Shown: piece after piece, positions 9,792 to 18,810 of the stretch
Position numbering within the stretch: the stretch's first letter is position 1
How the letters are laid out: each line of letters starts with the position of its first letter
Assembly: GCA_016211105.1 (NCBI GenBank)
Contig: JACQSX010000016.1
Coordinates: 124,001 to 188,000, forward strand
Length of the DNA stretch: 64,000 bases
DNA from: Acidobacteriota bacterium
GTDB taxonomy: Bacteria > Acidobacteriota > UBA6911 > JACQSX01
Direction: 5' to 3'
Made by a program: the position numbers and the translations under genes
Notes under the pieces: generated by a model
What the model was told of the DNA's origin: nothing
The model's database searches: none
The model's input: the letters and a program-made list of their open reading frames with translations, nothing else

Positions 9792-10274
9792 ATGATGCGT
9801 GTCTGTTTGCGCCAGCGGGGCTTTACTCTGATTGAGCTCATTGTGGTGATTGTTATCATTGCCGTTGCCAGTGCCTTGGTGATGCCGTCCATGAGAAGCG
9901 GTCTTTCTGGCGTGCGGTTAGAGGCGAAAGGACGCGACCTGGCAACGTTGTGTCGATTTGCGCGCACCTTGGCGGTGGGGGAGCAGCGTGTGTATCGGAT
10001 TCGGATTGAGAAGGAGAAGAACAGCATATTTCTGACGGATGCCTATCACGAGAAGGTTCGGAGTTTTGACCTGACCAGGGAAATCATGCTGGAGGCCTTT
10101 AAATACGAAGGGGAAGAAAGTCGCGAGCCAATCGTGTTTCTGAATTTCTATCCAAATGGACGAGCCGATGAGGCGGAACTCGTGCTGAAAAACAAGCAAG
10201 GCCGTGAGGTTATTGTCAAGACGGATGTGCTGACGGGCACAGCAAAGTTGGTGATTCCCAGAGAGCAGCAGTGA
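9792..10274 (+). CDS. gspH: Minor pseudopilin GspH
   Basis: Minor pseudopilin with leader MMRVCLRQRG and the processing site G-FTLIELIVVIVIIAVASALV. The rest, 130 residues, fits the GspH beta-sheet domain but is poorly conserved. Context between gspG and gspI supports the call. Its stop overlaps the GTG that begins the next open frame (GTGA at 10271-10274). Confidence 0.85.
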   Translation: MMRVCLRQRGFTLIELIVVIVIIAVASALVMPSMRSGLSGVRLEAKGRDLATLCRFARTLAVGEQRVYRIRIEKEKNSIFLTDAYHEKVRSFDLTREIMLEAFKYEGEESREPIVFLNFYPNGRADEAELVLKNKQGREVIVKTDVLTGTAKLVIPREQQ

Positions 10275-10843
10275 GACAGACCAAGGTGAGTGCTGACAAT
10301 TATGGAATGCGGGGACCGAGGGACACGACGACGCGTCGAAAATGCGGCGGGTCCTCCTATGCGCGCGCCTCGGTGTCCCCACGTCGGTACGACACGCGAG
10401 GGTTTACACTGTTAGAAATCGTAGTGGCTCTGGCGATTGTCAGTATTGGCGTCACCTTGGCCCTGCAGTTGTTCTCAGGAGCCTTGAAAAATGTAAGGAA
10501 AATGGATCTGGCGGCGCAGGCAATGAATCATGCTGAAAATATCATGAATGAAATTCTCTCTGACGAAAACATTAAGGGCGCCCGAGCGATGCATGACGAC
10601 ATTGATGACAACTTTCGCTGGGAGGCAGTGATCCAGGAGTTTGAGATTCCAGAGCAATCAAAATGGAATTCACAACAGCCGTTTCCTATGAAACTGCTGA
10701 ATGTTCGTGTCGACGTCATTTACAGGAATGATAAGAACGGCAAGGTGTACCGTCTGAGTTGTCTCAAGCCGGTCGGACTGCGGCAGGCGCAAAAGCCGGG
10801 CGGAATCGGCGTCCCGGTAAATCCGTTTGGAAACGCCCCATGA
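10271..10843 (+). CDS. gspI: Minor pseudopilin GspI, with repeat-extended leader
   Basis: Minor pseudopilin with the processing site RG-FTLLEIVVALAIVSIG. Read from the GTG at 10271 that overlaps the gspH stop, the leader would be 44 residues, far longer than normal. Most of it is encoded by an inverted repeat (10311-10380). A GTG at 10373 would give a normal leader, VSPRRYDTRG. The C-terminal part (about 573 bases in all) is compatible with GspI. Its stop overlaps the gspJ start (ATGA). Confidence 0.85.
   Translation: MRQTKVSADNYGMRGPRDTTTRRKCGGSSYARASVSPRRYDTRGFTLLEIVVALAIVSIGVTLALQLFSGALKNVRKMDLAAQAMNHAENIMNEILSDENIKGARAMHDDIDDNFRWEAVIQEFEIPEQSKWNSQQPFPMKLLNVRVDVIYRNDKNGKVYRLSCLKPVGLRQAQKPGGIGVPVNPFGNAP
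10311..10380. repeat. GGGGACCGAGG inverted repeat within the gspI 5' end
   Basis: GGGGACCGAGG at 10311-10321 is matched by CCTCGGTGTCCCC at 10368-10380. This is a third type of palindromic repeat in the operon, and it keeps the reading frame open. Confidence 0.6.
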
Positions 10844-11619
10844 AGCGCCAGGTAGGTTTTACTCTGCTGGAATTACTCATTACGCTGACACTGGTTTCAC
10901 TTTTGTCCTTGATCGTTTTCATCGCATTGCGAGTTTCTCTTACTGCGTACCGAAAGGGCGAGGAGCGCATGGAGACTTTGCAGCGGGAGAAAGTCATCGT
11001 GGGGCTCATCAAGACCCAGATTGGGTCTACCTATCCGGCTCGGCCGCAAGGAAAGTTTTACGACCCATTGCGTGCTCAGCAGTCGGGAGGCGCTCCGGAT
11101 GCGCAGGGTGGATTTCTGGAACGGCTGGTGGCCGCTCGTTTGATGGCGCCCCCCTTATTCAAGGGCGAAGAGCGGCGTATGTTGTTTGCGAGTTTTGCGC
11201 CGCTGTTTTTCAAAAAGAACGCCGGCATGTCGATGATCTCCTACGCGCTGGTCCCGGGTGAGAAAGGGGACACCGAGTTTGTCGAGGCCGAGGGACAATA
11301 CCGGGGAGGTGAAACCTATCTGCAGATGAGTTCGGGAGAGAAGACCAAGAGAACCATATTTTTCCCCGGGCTGGAGGATGGGACGTTTGAATATTTCGGT
11401 GCTCCAGGTCAGGAAGACTACGCCTGGTATCCTGCATGGAACGCGGAATCGATTGGCAGGCTTCCGTTGGCGGTCCGAATTACGGTCACCAAGAAGAACC
11501 AGCAGAGGCTGAGAATTGTGGGCTTGATAAGCGCCGATGCGATGGCCAATCCCGGGATCGGGGGGGGCGGAATCCCGCCCAACCTGCGCACCATCATTGG
11601 AGGCGGAGGAGGGCAGTGA
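10840..11619 (+). CDS. gspJ: Minor pseudopilin GspJ
   Basis: Minor pseudopilin at the pseudopilus tip with GspI and GspK. The ATG at 10840 overlaps the gspI stop as ATGA and gives the normal leader MKRQVG-FTLLELLITLTLVS. A longer frame from 10759 is not needed. At 259 residues it is near the GspJ range. The C-terminus is glycine rich (GGGGIPPNLRTIIGGGGG). Confidence 0.88.
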   Translation: MKRQVGFTLLELLITLTLVSLLSLIVFIALRVSLTAYRKGEERMETLQREKVIVGLIKTQIGSTYPARPQGKFYDPLRAQQSGGAPDAQGGFLERLVAARLMAPPLFKGEERRMLFASFAPLFFKKNAGMSMISYALVPGEKGDTEFVEAEGQYRGGETYLQMSSGEKTKRTIFFPGLEDGTFEYFGAPGQEDYAWYPAWNAESIGRLPLAVRITVTKKNQQRLRIVGLISADAMANPGIGGGGIPPNLRTIIGGGGGQ

Positions 11620-12821
11620 TGCGAGTGCGGATTGCGGAATACCGAATGTGGGATGTGAAACATTCGACCCAACCAAAGAGCGCAGAAAGCAGGTCGCCAG
11701 GCACAAGAATGTCTGTGATCTGTGGTCCGCGGTCCGTTGCCACGCTTGACAACCGCATGGGGAAGATGGACAACGGACAACGGACAACGGACAAAGCACA
11801 ATTTCGCATTCCGCATTCGGCATTCCGCAATCCGCACTTGAGTGAGCGCGGCTCGGTCTTGGTCCTTCTGGCGTGGATTCTTGTGGCTCTCTCGCTGATT
11901 GCGCTGTCGTTCAGCAGTTCAGTCAGGATGGAAGCAAAAGCGACTCTTAATGAAGTGGATTTGAAGCAGTCGTATTACATTGCCCGCTCGGGCGTGTACT
12001 ACGCAATGAACCGTGCCCTGTTGCAGGCGTTAAAGACCACCACGGGGGACATCGCCAGCCAGCAGCAGAATGCAGACGAAGACTTGGAACGCGGCCAGTT
12101 GCGCTTCTCCATGGCCAATGGAACGGCTGAGATTACCGTCACCGATGAGACTGGAAAAGTCAACGTAAATATCGCCGCTGAAGACGTGCTAAGAAATTTG
12201 ATGGCGCAGGTAGGCCTGACAAGAGACGTAGCTGACGGGATCGTGGACGGCATTCTGGATTGGAGGGACGCGGATCAGGATGTCCACGCCAATGGCGCTG
12301 AAGACTCCTATTACATGGGGTTGAACGAGCCGTATCACGCCAAGGATGGACCCTTGGATAACATTGAGGAGTTATTGCTGGTAAAAGGAGTAAGCCCAGA
12401 GATCTTCTATGGTCAGAAATTCAAAGACGATTCCGGCGCGGAAGTGACTCGGGGCGGCTTGGTCAATTTCCTTACTACGTACACCGCAATCAATCGGATC
12501 AATATTAATTCGGCCCCGGTGGAGGTTCTTGCATCTATACCTGGCATGGATGAGGAACGTGCGCAGGCAATTGTGCGGCGACGCATGGAGAAGCCATTTA
12601 GCAGTCCAACGGAGGTGGGCGAACAGCTTGGCATGCAAGGCGATGTTAACGCCATGGCCAACTTGAGTGCTTTCCGGTCTAACGTCTATTCGCTACGATC
12701 CGTGGCGCATTTGAATAACCGCAAGATTGTTTCCGTGATCCGCTGCACGTTTGCGGTGGATATGAGTTCTCCCACGGGGTATCGCATTATTTATTGGAAT
12801 GAGAATAACCTAGAGCTTTAG
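11619..12821 (+). CDS. gspK: Minor pseudopilin GspK, N-terminus extended by repeat DNA
   Basis: Largest minor pseudopilin, which caps the pseudopilus. The core starts ERGSVLVLLAWILVALSLIA, and helix-hairpin-helix-like segments typical of GspK follow (LVNFLTTYTAINRININSAP then VEVLASIPGMDEERAQAIV). An ATG overlaps the gspJ stop (TGATG, 11617-11621) and is in frame, but the first ~73 codons are a palindromic repeat (11625-11837). A TTG at 11838, giving a 4-5 residue leader, is the other possible start. GspK usually lacks the Glu+5, and none is seen here. Confidence 0.88.
   Translation: MRVRIAEYRMWDVKHSTQPKSAESRSPGTRMSVICGPRSVATLDNRMGKMDNGQRTTDKAQFRIPHSAFRNPHLSERGSVLVLLAWILVALSLIALSFSSSVRMEAKATLNEVDLKQSYYIARSGVYYAMNRALLQALKTTTGDIASQQQNADEDLERGQLRFSMANGTAEITVTDETGKVNVNIAAEDVLRNLMAQVGLTRDVADGIVDGILDWRDADQDVHANGAEDSYYMGLNEPYHAKDGPLDNIEELLLVKGVSPEIFYGQKFKDDSGAEVTRGGLVNFLTTYTAINRININSAPVEVLASIPGMDEERAQAIVRRRMEKPFSSPTEVGEQLGMQGDVNAMANLSAFRSNVYSLRSVAHLNNRKIVSVIRCTFAVDMSSPTGYRIIYWNENNLEL
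11625..11837. repeat. Long inverted repeat between the overlapping gspK ATG and the GspK core
   Basis: GTGCGGATTGCGGAATACCG at 11625-11644 is the inverse of the end part CGGCATTCCGCAATCCGCAC (about 11818-11837). The similarity continues inward to over 30 bases per arm. The middle holds a tandem GGACAAC repeat (about 11767-11792). There is no stop codon in the gspK frame across the whole insert. Confidence 0.75.
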
Positions 12822-12829
12822 GAGAAGCA

Positions 12830-14224
12830 TTGTTCAGCATTGACTCTAGTTTGGGCATCGAAGTTTGTGGCGAGAACCTCGTGTTTACGGTCGTAAAGCG
12901 TAGCATTGGCGGCTTTGCAGTCGGTCAAAGCTGTGTGATCGAGGGTTTCCTGCAACTGGACAAGGCGCAGCTCCGCGAGAAATTGCAACAGATCAGAAAG
13001 CACAACGGTTTCAACAAGGAGAACGTGATCCTTGGTTTACCGCGCGACCAGGTGATTTTACGTAAGGTGGAGTTGCCTCTGGAAGCTGCTGAAAATCTCA
13101 GCCAGTTGATTAAGTATCAGGTTGAGTACTACCAGCCCAGCGAGGAGAATAGCTCCTACTTTGATTATATCGTGCTCAACCAGGATCTGGAAAGAAAGAG
13201 ATTAGTCCTGCTCGTGGCCCTGGCGCGTAAGAGCTGGCTGGATCCCTATATCGAGCGTTTAAGTGCAAACAAGATCGTTCCCAGTCGGGTGGAGGTCAGT
13301 ACCTCCGCAATCTTTAATTTGGTTTCACTCAAAAGGGAGCTGTTGATGGGAAAGGGCTTGGTCGTCGTCTTTGATGTCAACGACCAGGCGTCAGAGATTG
13401 TAGTTCTGAGAGGTAGGGAGGAGATTTTTTCTCGAGAGGCGCACATGGGTCCGCCAACTTGCACCGTGGATCATTGGTTGGATCGCTTGCAACAGCTTCT
13501 CTCCGAAATCAGGATTGAGGATGGGTCCATTGATCGGTTTTACCTTTGCGGAACGCAGGCGCAAGGCCTTTATCCGAGATTCAAGGAACGCTTCCGGGAA
13601 ACAGAGCTTCTTGCGGAAGCTGTGCGGGGCAAGTTGCGAGCCAAAGGGGATGTCCAGTTGACTCACTCTTTAGGCTTTGCCCTGGCGCCCTTTTGTAGAA
13701 AGCGGTCGCCGATTTCGCTGAATTTGATTCCTCCAGAACGCCGTCGTGTGGTCAGCAAGCTCCAGTATGTACCGACGGCTGTCCTGGGGTTGATGCTGAT
13801 CGCGGGTGTGGTTGCGCTGGGGCTGCGGGATTATGTTCAAGCGCAGGAGTTTGCCGACAGACTGGACGCGCGCATACGGGCGCTGGAACCCCAAGTTATG
13901 GAGTTGAAAAAGATCCAGGGAGATATCGAAAATGCAACGGCCGACATTGCGTATCTGGAGGAGATTACACAAAATCGGGCGATCACGCTCGCTGTGGTGA
14001 AAGAGTTGACGGAAAAAATACCGCAAGAAGCCTATCTGCAAATGATGACGATTGATACCCAGGCAAGGAGCGTCGATATTACCGGCTACTCGAGCAATCC
14101 TACGGCGATTCAGAATCTGTTGCTGCGCTCGTCCCACTTGCAAAAGGTGGAAAACAAATACACCACCTTTGATCAACGGGTAAAAAAAGATCGCTTCAAC
14201 TTTAGAGCGGAGATCAAGCAGTGA
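12830..14224 (+). CDS. gspL: GspL-like T2SS assembly protein (PilM/PilN-type fusion)
   Basis: Inner-membrane assembly protein. The N-terminal ~300 residues form an actin-like PilM/GspL cytoplasmic domain (ENVILGLPRDQVILRKVELP, YQPSEENSSYFDYIVLNQD). A transmembrane helix follows at about 318-335 (VPTAVLGLMLIAGVVALGLR), then a coiled coil and a PilN-like periplasmic domain. The start is TTG with GGAG six bases upstream (12821-12824). The stop overlaps the next start (GTGA). Confidence 0.82.
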   Translation: MFSIDSSLGIEVCGENLVFTVVKRSIGGFAVGQSCVIEGFLQLDKAQLREKLQQIRKHNGFNKENVILGLPRDQVILRKVELPLEAAENLSQLIKYQVEYYQPSEENSSYFDYIVLNQDLERKRLVLLVALARKSWLDPYIERLSANKIVPSRVEVSTSAIFNLVSLKRELLMGKGLVVVFDVNDQASEIVVLRGREEIFSREAHMGPPTCTVDHWLDRLQQLLSEIRIEDGSIDRFYLCGTQAQGLYPRFKERFRETELLAEAVRGKLRAKGDVQLTHSLGFALAPFCRKRSPISLNLIPPERRRVVSKLQYVPTAVLGLMLIAGVVALGLRDYVQAQEFADRLDARIRALEPQVMELKKIQGDIENATADIAYLEEITQNRAITLAVVKELTEKIPQEAYLQMMTIDTQARSVDITGYSSNPTAIQNLLLRSSHLQKVENKYTTFDQRVKKDRFNFRAEIKQ

Positions 14225-14775
14225 AAATCAATAAACGGGAGCGTCTGGTTCTTTCCGTCGGGGTAGCGATCGCGTTGCTTGTCGTCATAATTGGCTGGGT
14301 GGTCTTGCCGTTTCTTGATTCTAAAAAGGAAGTCATCGAAAGCATCAACAACAAGAAGAGGAAGTTGCGAACCTACCAGGTCTTCGTGCAACGAAAGGAC
14401 GAGTACCTGAAAGAGTTGCAAGCGTTGCAGGCACGCAAGCGGAAGCTGCAGACGCAGATTTTGTTTGTCAATGATAGTGCGGAAGCGGAGGCGAAATTGC
14501 GCGATGCGCTGAACCAGTATGCGCAGGCAAACGGTGTAACGATTACCCGTACCAATATTCTGCAGGAAGAAAAGTTGAAGGATGGTTACAGCAAGATTGC
14601 AATCGATTTCAACGTTACCGCGGATATAGGGCCGCTCACGCGATTCATGCACGCGCTGGTGACAGATCCGAATTTCTTAGAGATCAGGCAACTAAACATC
14701 AATGCGTATATGAATAAGAATCAGGTTGTTCTGCAGCCGAGGATTACGCTAGCCGCGCTAGTCCGTAAAGGATAA
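14221..14775 (+). CDS. gspM: GspM/PilO-like T2SS assembly protein
   Basis: Bitopic inner-membrane partner of GspL. It has one N-terminal helix (VLSVGVAIALLVVIIGWVVL), a lysine-rich coiled coil (about 40-90) and a ferredoxin-like periplasmic domain. The GTG start overlaps the gspL stop. Sequence alone is closer to the PilO type; the assignment to GspM rests on position. Confidence 0.75.
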   Translation: MKINKRERLVLSVGVAIALLVVIIGWVVLPFLDSKKEVIESINNKKRKLRTYQVFVQRKDEYLKELQALQARKRKLQTQILFVNDSAEAEAKLRDALNQYAQANGVTITRTNILQEEKLKDGYSKIAIDFNVTADIGPLTRFMHALVTDPNFLEIRQLNINAYMNKNQVVLQPRITLAALVRKG

Positions 14776-14778
14776 AAG

Positions 14779-15645
14779 ATGGGACGCAAGCTGCTGTTGA
14801 TAAATGTTGTGTTGCTCCTGCTGGTGATTCTTCTCGGCAGTCAGGTGCGGAACCAGTGGAGGGCGTATCGCCGCGAACATGACCTAACTCAAATGAAGCT
14901 GGAAACGAGTGAGAAACCATCCAAAGGCTCACCGCGTGATAACCAAAGTGAAGTTGGACCGGGGGCTCCAGAGCCGGGTAACTACACTGTGATCTTCGAG
15001 CACAATCTTTTTTCAGCAAATCGGATTGAATTTGAGCCGGCCGAACCGGTAGCGGAGACGCCTTCGATTCCTCCCTTACCTGGGATGCCAATCCTTAACG
15101 GCGTCACGGTCGTCGGAGACAAGAGGGGCGCCTTTATCCAGGAACCGCGTGCAGGCGCCCAACCCCAGAACCGAACGGTGCAGGTGGGGGATGTGCTGAT
15201 GAATTTTGGAAAGGTGAAGGAGATTCGAACCGACGCGCTGGTGTTCAGTTGGGGAGACGCTACGCACGTAGTGGAGATGTTCAACAGCGATGGGCAGAAA
15301 ACGCGGGGGCCGGTAGCGGCGCGCCTCCAGACGACCATCATCACGGTCGGCAGCAAGAGGGGAGGTCCGGGGCCCGCTTCCGGTAGTGGCGCCGCCTCGG
15401 TTCCGACAGCCGGTCCCACGATACAGATTGGAACGGTTGGCCAGGCCGGCGGAGCGGCGCCCGTACCGCAGGGTAATGTGGGGGGTGCCGCCGCAAGAGG
15501 AGGAAATCTCACAAATCGAGCGACAGCTACGAGTCCTGGAGCGGCACAACGCCAGATTCAGCCGGCCAACCAGCAACCTCAAAACCAGAATTACATCGAC
15601 ACGCCTTTTGGTCGCATTTTGCGTCCGGCTAGGCGGACCAACTGA
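14779..15645 (+). CDS. gspC: GspC-like T2SS inner-membrane protein
   Basis: Probably links the inner-membrane platform to the secretin. An N-terminal helix (LLLINVVLLLLVILLGSQV) is followed by a homology-region-like domain at about 70-180 (NLFSANRIEFEP, LNGVTVVGDKRGAFIQEP, VQVGDVLMNFGKVKEIRTD). The C-terminal 110 residues are low-complexity (Gly, Ala, Pro, Gln). No PDZ domain is present, which is common outside Proteobacteria. RBS AAAGGA sits just before the ATG. Confidence 0.78.
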   Translation: MGRKLLLINVVLLLLVILLGSQVRNQWRAYRREHDLTQMKLETSEKPSKGSPRDNQSEVGPGAPEPGNYTVIFEHNLFSANRIEFEPAEPVAETPSIPPLPGMPILNGVTVVGDKRGAFIQEPRAGAQPQNRTVQVGDVLMNFGKVKEIRTDALVFSWGDATHVVEMFNSDGQKTRGPVAARLQTTIITVGSKRGGPGPASGSGAASVPTAGPTIQIGTVGQAGGAAPVPQGNVGGAAARGGNLTNRATATSPGAAQRQIQPANQQPQNQNYIDTPFGRILRPARRTN

Positions 15646-15751
15646 GAGCGCCGAATTTCGAATACCGAAGGTCAACCGATGGATGCACGTCTCGCACGTG
15701 CACCTTTATGAGTTATTCCGTGGGGCGAGATTCGAAATTAGAGGAGAGTGA

Positions 15752-18190
15752 ATGAGAACTTGCTTCCATCAATGTGTATGGCTTTGCATGTTTTGTCTGA
15801 TTTCGGCGCTGCAAGCAGCCGGGCTGCCCGAGGCAATGGTATTGCAGCAAAGACAGACGACGCTCCAGGACCGGACCATTGTGGTACCGGCGCCTGCGGC
15901 TCCGGTTCAACAGGCGCAGCCGCGCCCTGACGGGCTGGAAACAGTCATCGGAGGGGGCACATTAAATCCACAGTCAACCGGAGAAGCGCCTGAAGAGACC
16001 CAGGCTCCCCAAGTTCAGCCGGAGACGCCGCCCGCGCCACAACCGCAACCGCCTCGGTCCACCGGGCCGGTCGTTACCCGGCTGGAACCTTCGGGACCCG
16101 GCTTGATGCTTCTCTTTGACAATGCGCCGCTGAATACCGTTATCAACTTGATCATGAAGGAGCTCGGATATTCTTACATGGTCGATCCGGCGGTGCAAGG
16201 GACGGTCAATATTCAGACCACACAACCCATTAAACGTGAAGATCTCTTCCCCGCATTGGAACTGATTCTTAAGTTGAACAATGCTGCAGTCGTCAAGTCG
16301 GGCGATATATATTTGATCGTGCCGATCGCAGAGGGAATTCGTGCTCCCCATGAGATTTTGCTCGACTTGAAAAAGAGGACGGAGGTGGTCGTTCCTTCCG
16401 CCACCGCGCCGGCCGGCCGGCCGGCAGCGGGAGCAGCCTCACAGGCTGGGCCTCCGTCTAGCGCCCCAACCGTCATTGCCGCGCAGGGCCCCGCCGGCTC
16501 GGAGGAAGAGCGGGGATTGGTAACCGTCATCATCCCTCTGCAGTTTGTTCCTTCCTCGGAAATGACGACCATCATCCAACCCTTCATGTCTGGCGGCGCG
16601 GTGGTGCTTTCGTATGACAGTAAGAACATCCTGATTCTGACCGACTTTAAAAGGAATATCGAGAAGGTCAAGAAACTGATCGACATTTTGGATACGGGAT
16701 TTTTTGACATCAATACGACAGAACTGGTCACGGTGCGTTACAACCGGGCGGCAGATGTAGCCGCCGACTTGGGTAAGGTATTTGGCGGGGGTGGAGAAAG
16801 CAGCAGTATCACTCTTCTTCCCATTGAACGACTCAATTCCATTCTCGTGATCGCGCATTCCAAAGAAGCCCTGGATGAAGTGCACAAATGGGTGGAAAAA
16901 CTGGATTCTCCCACTGGTGGCATGAATCTGCAAACGTTTGTCTACCAAGTCGAGAATTCCACCGCGGGTAATATTGCCGACATTCTGTCTCAACTGTACA
17001 GCGATGGGGCTGGACTTCCATCCCAAGCAACTGCCGAGGCTCAAGCCGCCGCTCAGCAGCAGCAACAACAGCCGCAGAGCATTCGGCCCCAAGAAAGTCG
17101 CGCGCCGCGGAGAAGCCTCCGATCTACGTTGGGCCCGACCTTAGAGGGACGGCCGATTTCTGAACGCGCTGCGGCCGGCGGGGGAGGGTCTCTGGCGGGA
17201 GGAAACATCAAGATTATCGTCAATGAATTTAACAATTCCTTGATTATTCAGGCGACGGAAGCCGATTACCAGTACATCGAGAGAGCGATCAAGCAACTGG
17301 ACGTATTGCCTCGTCAGGTCGAGATTGAAGCAAAGGTATACTCGGTCGAATTGCGCGACGATCTCTCCTTCGGAATCGCCGCATTTCTGGAAGGGAGGGC
17401 TCAAACGGTGGCTACGACTGCGCAGATATCCGCTCCCAAGGGAAACGACGCCGGCGGAGCTTTGGTTGCCGCCACGCGTTTTATTATTGGCGAATCCCGG
17501 CAGATTCAAGCCACCTTGAATGCCTTGGCCACGAAGACGAATGTGAAACTTCTGGAAGCGCCGCGCCTGTTGGTGATCGACGGCCAGCAGGCGACCATCA
17601 ACATTGGCGCGGAAGTTCCGGTGACAACATCCTCTTTTGGGGACCCGGTGGTGAGTGGTAGTCCCGGCGCATTCTTAAACCAAATCCAATTCCGCCCCAC
17701 AGGCACAAGTCTACTGATCAACCCACGCATCAGCGCTGCAGGAATGGTGACCATGGATTTGGCCATCGAAGTCAGCTCCGCGGTGGGTACGGGTCTCACA
17801 CCCACCATTAATCGCAATTATGTTGAGACCTCTCTGATTGTAAAGGATGAGCACTCGATTGCGATTGGCGGCATTATCAGCGATAGCGAGAGTTTGACCC
17901 GCAGTCGAGTTCCGTTATTGGGAGATCTGCCCTTGGTCGGCGCGTTGTTTGGGCAGACATCCAGGAACACTCGTCGTAGGGAGTTGGTGGTTCTAATTAC
18001 GCCTCGCGTGGTTGGGTCGGTGTCGCAGGCCGATGTGACGACTGATAACTTTCGCCGTGCTTTGAAACGCGCCTATGAATATGTGACGGACAAAGAAAGA
18101 AGCGAAAAGGAGCTTATCGAGGAACGCATTCGCAGAGAAATGCGGGAAGAACAGAAACGTCAGGAACAGATGCAGAAAAGAAGACCATAG
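15752..18190 (+). CDS. gspD: T2SS outer-membrane secretin GspD
   Basis: Forms the outer-membrane export channel. Signal peptide at residues 1-23 (CVWLCMFCLISALQAAG). A Pro/Gln-rich linker is followed by N0 (LLFDNAPLNTVINLIMKELG, about 110-190) and N1-N3 domains, separated by low-complexity inserts at about 215-250 and 425-480. The secretin core begins VEIEAKVYSVELRDDLSFGI (about 525) and ends with the signature VPLLGDLPLVGALFGQ and RELVVLITPRVV. The last 45 residues are a highly charged helix (REEQKRQEQMQKRRP). No pilotin gene is recognised nearby. Confidence 0.95.
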   Translation: MRTCFHQCVWLCMFCLISALQAAGLPEAMVLQQRQTTLQDRTIVVPAPAAPVQQAQPRPDGLETVIGGGTLNPQSTGEAPEETQAPQVQPETPPAPQPQPPRSTGPVVTRLEPSGPGLMLLFDNAPLNTVINLIMKELGYSYMVDPAVQGTVNIQTTQPIKREDLFPALELILKLNNAAVVKSGDIYLIVPIAEGIRAPHEILLDLKKRTEVVVPSATAPAGRPAAGAASQAGPPSSAPTVIAAQGPAGSEEERGLVTVIIPLQFVPSSEMTTIIQPFMSGGAVVLSYDSKNILILTDFKRNIEKVKKLIDILDTGFFDINTTELVTVRYNRAADVAADLGKVFGGGGESSSITLLPIERLNSILVIAHSKEALDEVHKWVEKLDSPTGGMNLQTFVYQVENSTAGNIADILSQLYSDGAGLPSQATAEAQAAAQQQQQQPQSIRPQESRAPRRSLRSTLGPTLEGRPISERAAAGGGGSLAGGNIKIIVNEFNNSLIIQATEADYQYIERAIKQLDVLPRQVEIEAKVYSVELRDDLSFGIAAFLEGRAQTVATTAQISAPKGNDAGGALVAATRFIIGESRQIQATLNALATKTNVKLLEAPRLLVIDGQQATINIGAEVPVTTSSFGDPVVSGSPGAFLNQIQFRPTGTSLLINPRISAAGMVTMDLAIEVSSAVGTGLTPTINRNYVETSLIVKDEHSIAIGGIISDSESLTRSRVPLLGDLPLVGALFGQTSRNTRRRELVVLITPRVVGSVSQADVTTDNFRRALKRAYEYVTDKERSEKELIEERIRREMREEQKRQEQMQKRRP

Positions 18191-18293
18191 GCCCAATGTA
18201 ATGGCGCCTGGGGCTTTGAATACGGAACCGTGTCATGATCAAACGACGGCATCTCGGTTCGGGAAACTGATGCTTTCGTGAGGAGGCTTGTCA

Positions 18294-18797
18294 TTGCCTT
18301 GCAATGTTGAAGTCCGCAAGCCGATGGGACGTATGAAAGGATTGGCTGCGCGGGTGGCGCGAGGAAGACGTTGGCTGTTGATCCCCATGGTTGGCGCCAT
18401 CGTTTGCCAGGAGAGTCGGTGGATCCGTGTCGCCTTTCCCGTGGTAGCGAGTGCTCCAACCAGTTCGATACGGCAGGCGCGGGAAGGAAATATCGAAGTC
18501 GACTCGCCTCAGGCGAACTCGCGAGCCAGCAGTCCCATCTCGGTTTCTGGCAAGGCGCGCGGGCGATGGTTTCTTGAAGGTGTTTTTCCGGTTTCCCTCG
18601 TGCAAGAGGACGGCCGGGTATTGGCCACGACGTCAGCACACGCGAAGGGGGACTGGATGACTGAAGAATTTGTAGAATTCACCGCGACGATTTCCTATCC
18701 AAAGCCGTCCATGGATCGTGGGACTCTGCTTTTTAAACAAGCGGACGCCCAAGGGAAGGGGGCCGGAGAAACGTATCCGGTTCCAGTTCGGTTCTAA
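18294..18797 (+). CDS. Gmad2-domain protein
   Basis: The C-terminal ~85 residues match the Gmad2 immunoglobulin-like domain known from spore germination and other surface proteins (SPISVSGKARGRWFLEGVFP, DWMTEEFVEF). The N-terminal part has a short hydrophobic stretch (WLLIPMVGAIVC) that could be a membrane anchor or signal. The TTG at 18294 is chosen because AGGAGG (18281-18286) lies seven bases upstream. It lies about 100 bases after gspD and may belong to the same transcript. A direct T2SS role is speculation. Confidence 0.68.
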   Translation: MPCNVEVRKPMGRMKGLAARVARGRRWLLIPMVGAIVCQESRWIRVAFPVVASAPTSSIRQAREGNIEVDSPQANSRASSPISVSGKARGRWFLEGVFPVSLVQEDGRVLATTSAHAKGDWMTEEFVEFTATISYPKPSMDRGTLLFKQADAQGKGAGETYPVPVRF

Positions 18798-18810
18798 TGA
18801 GGCTTTGCCG

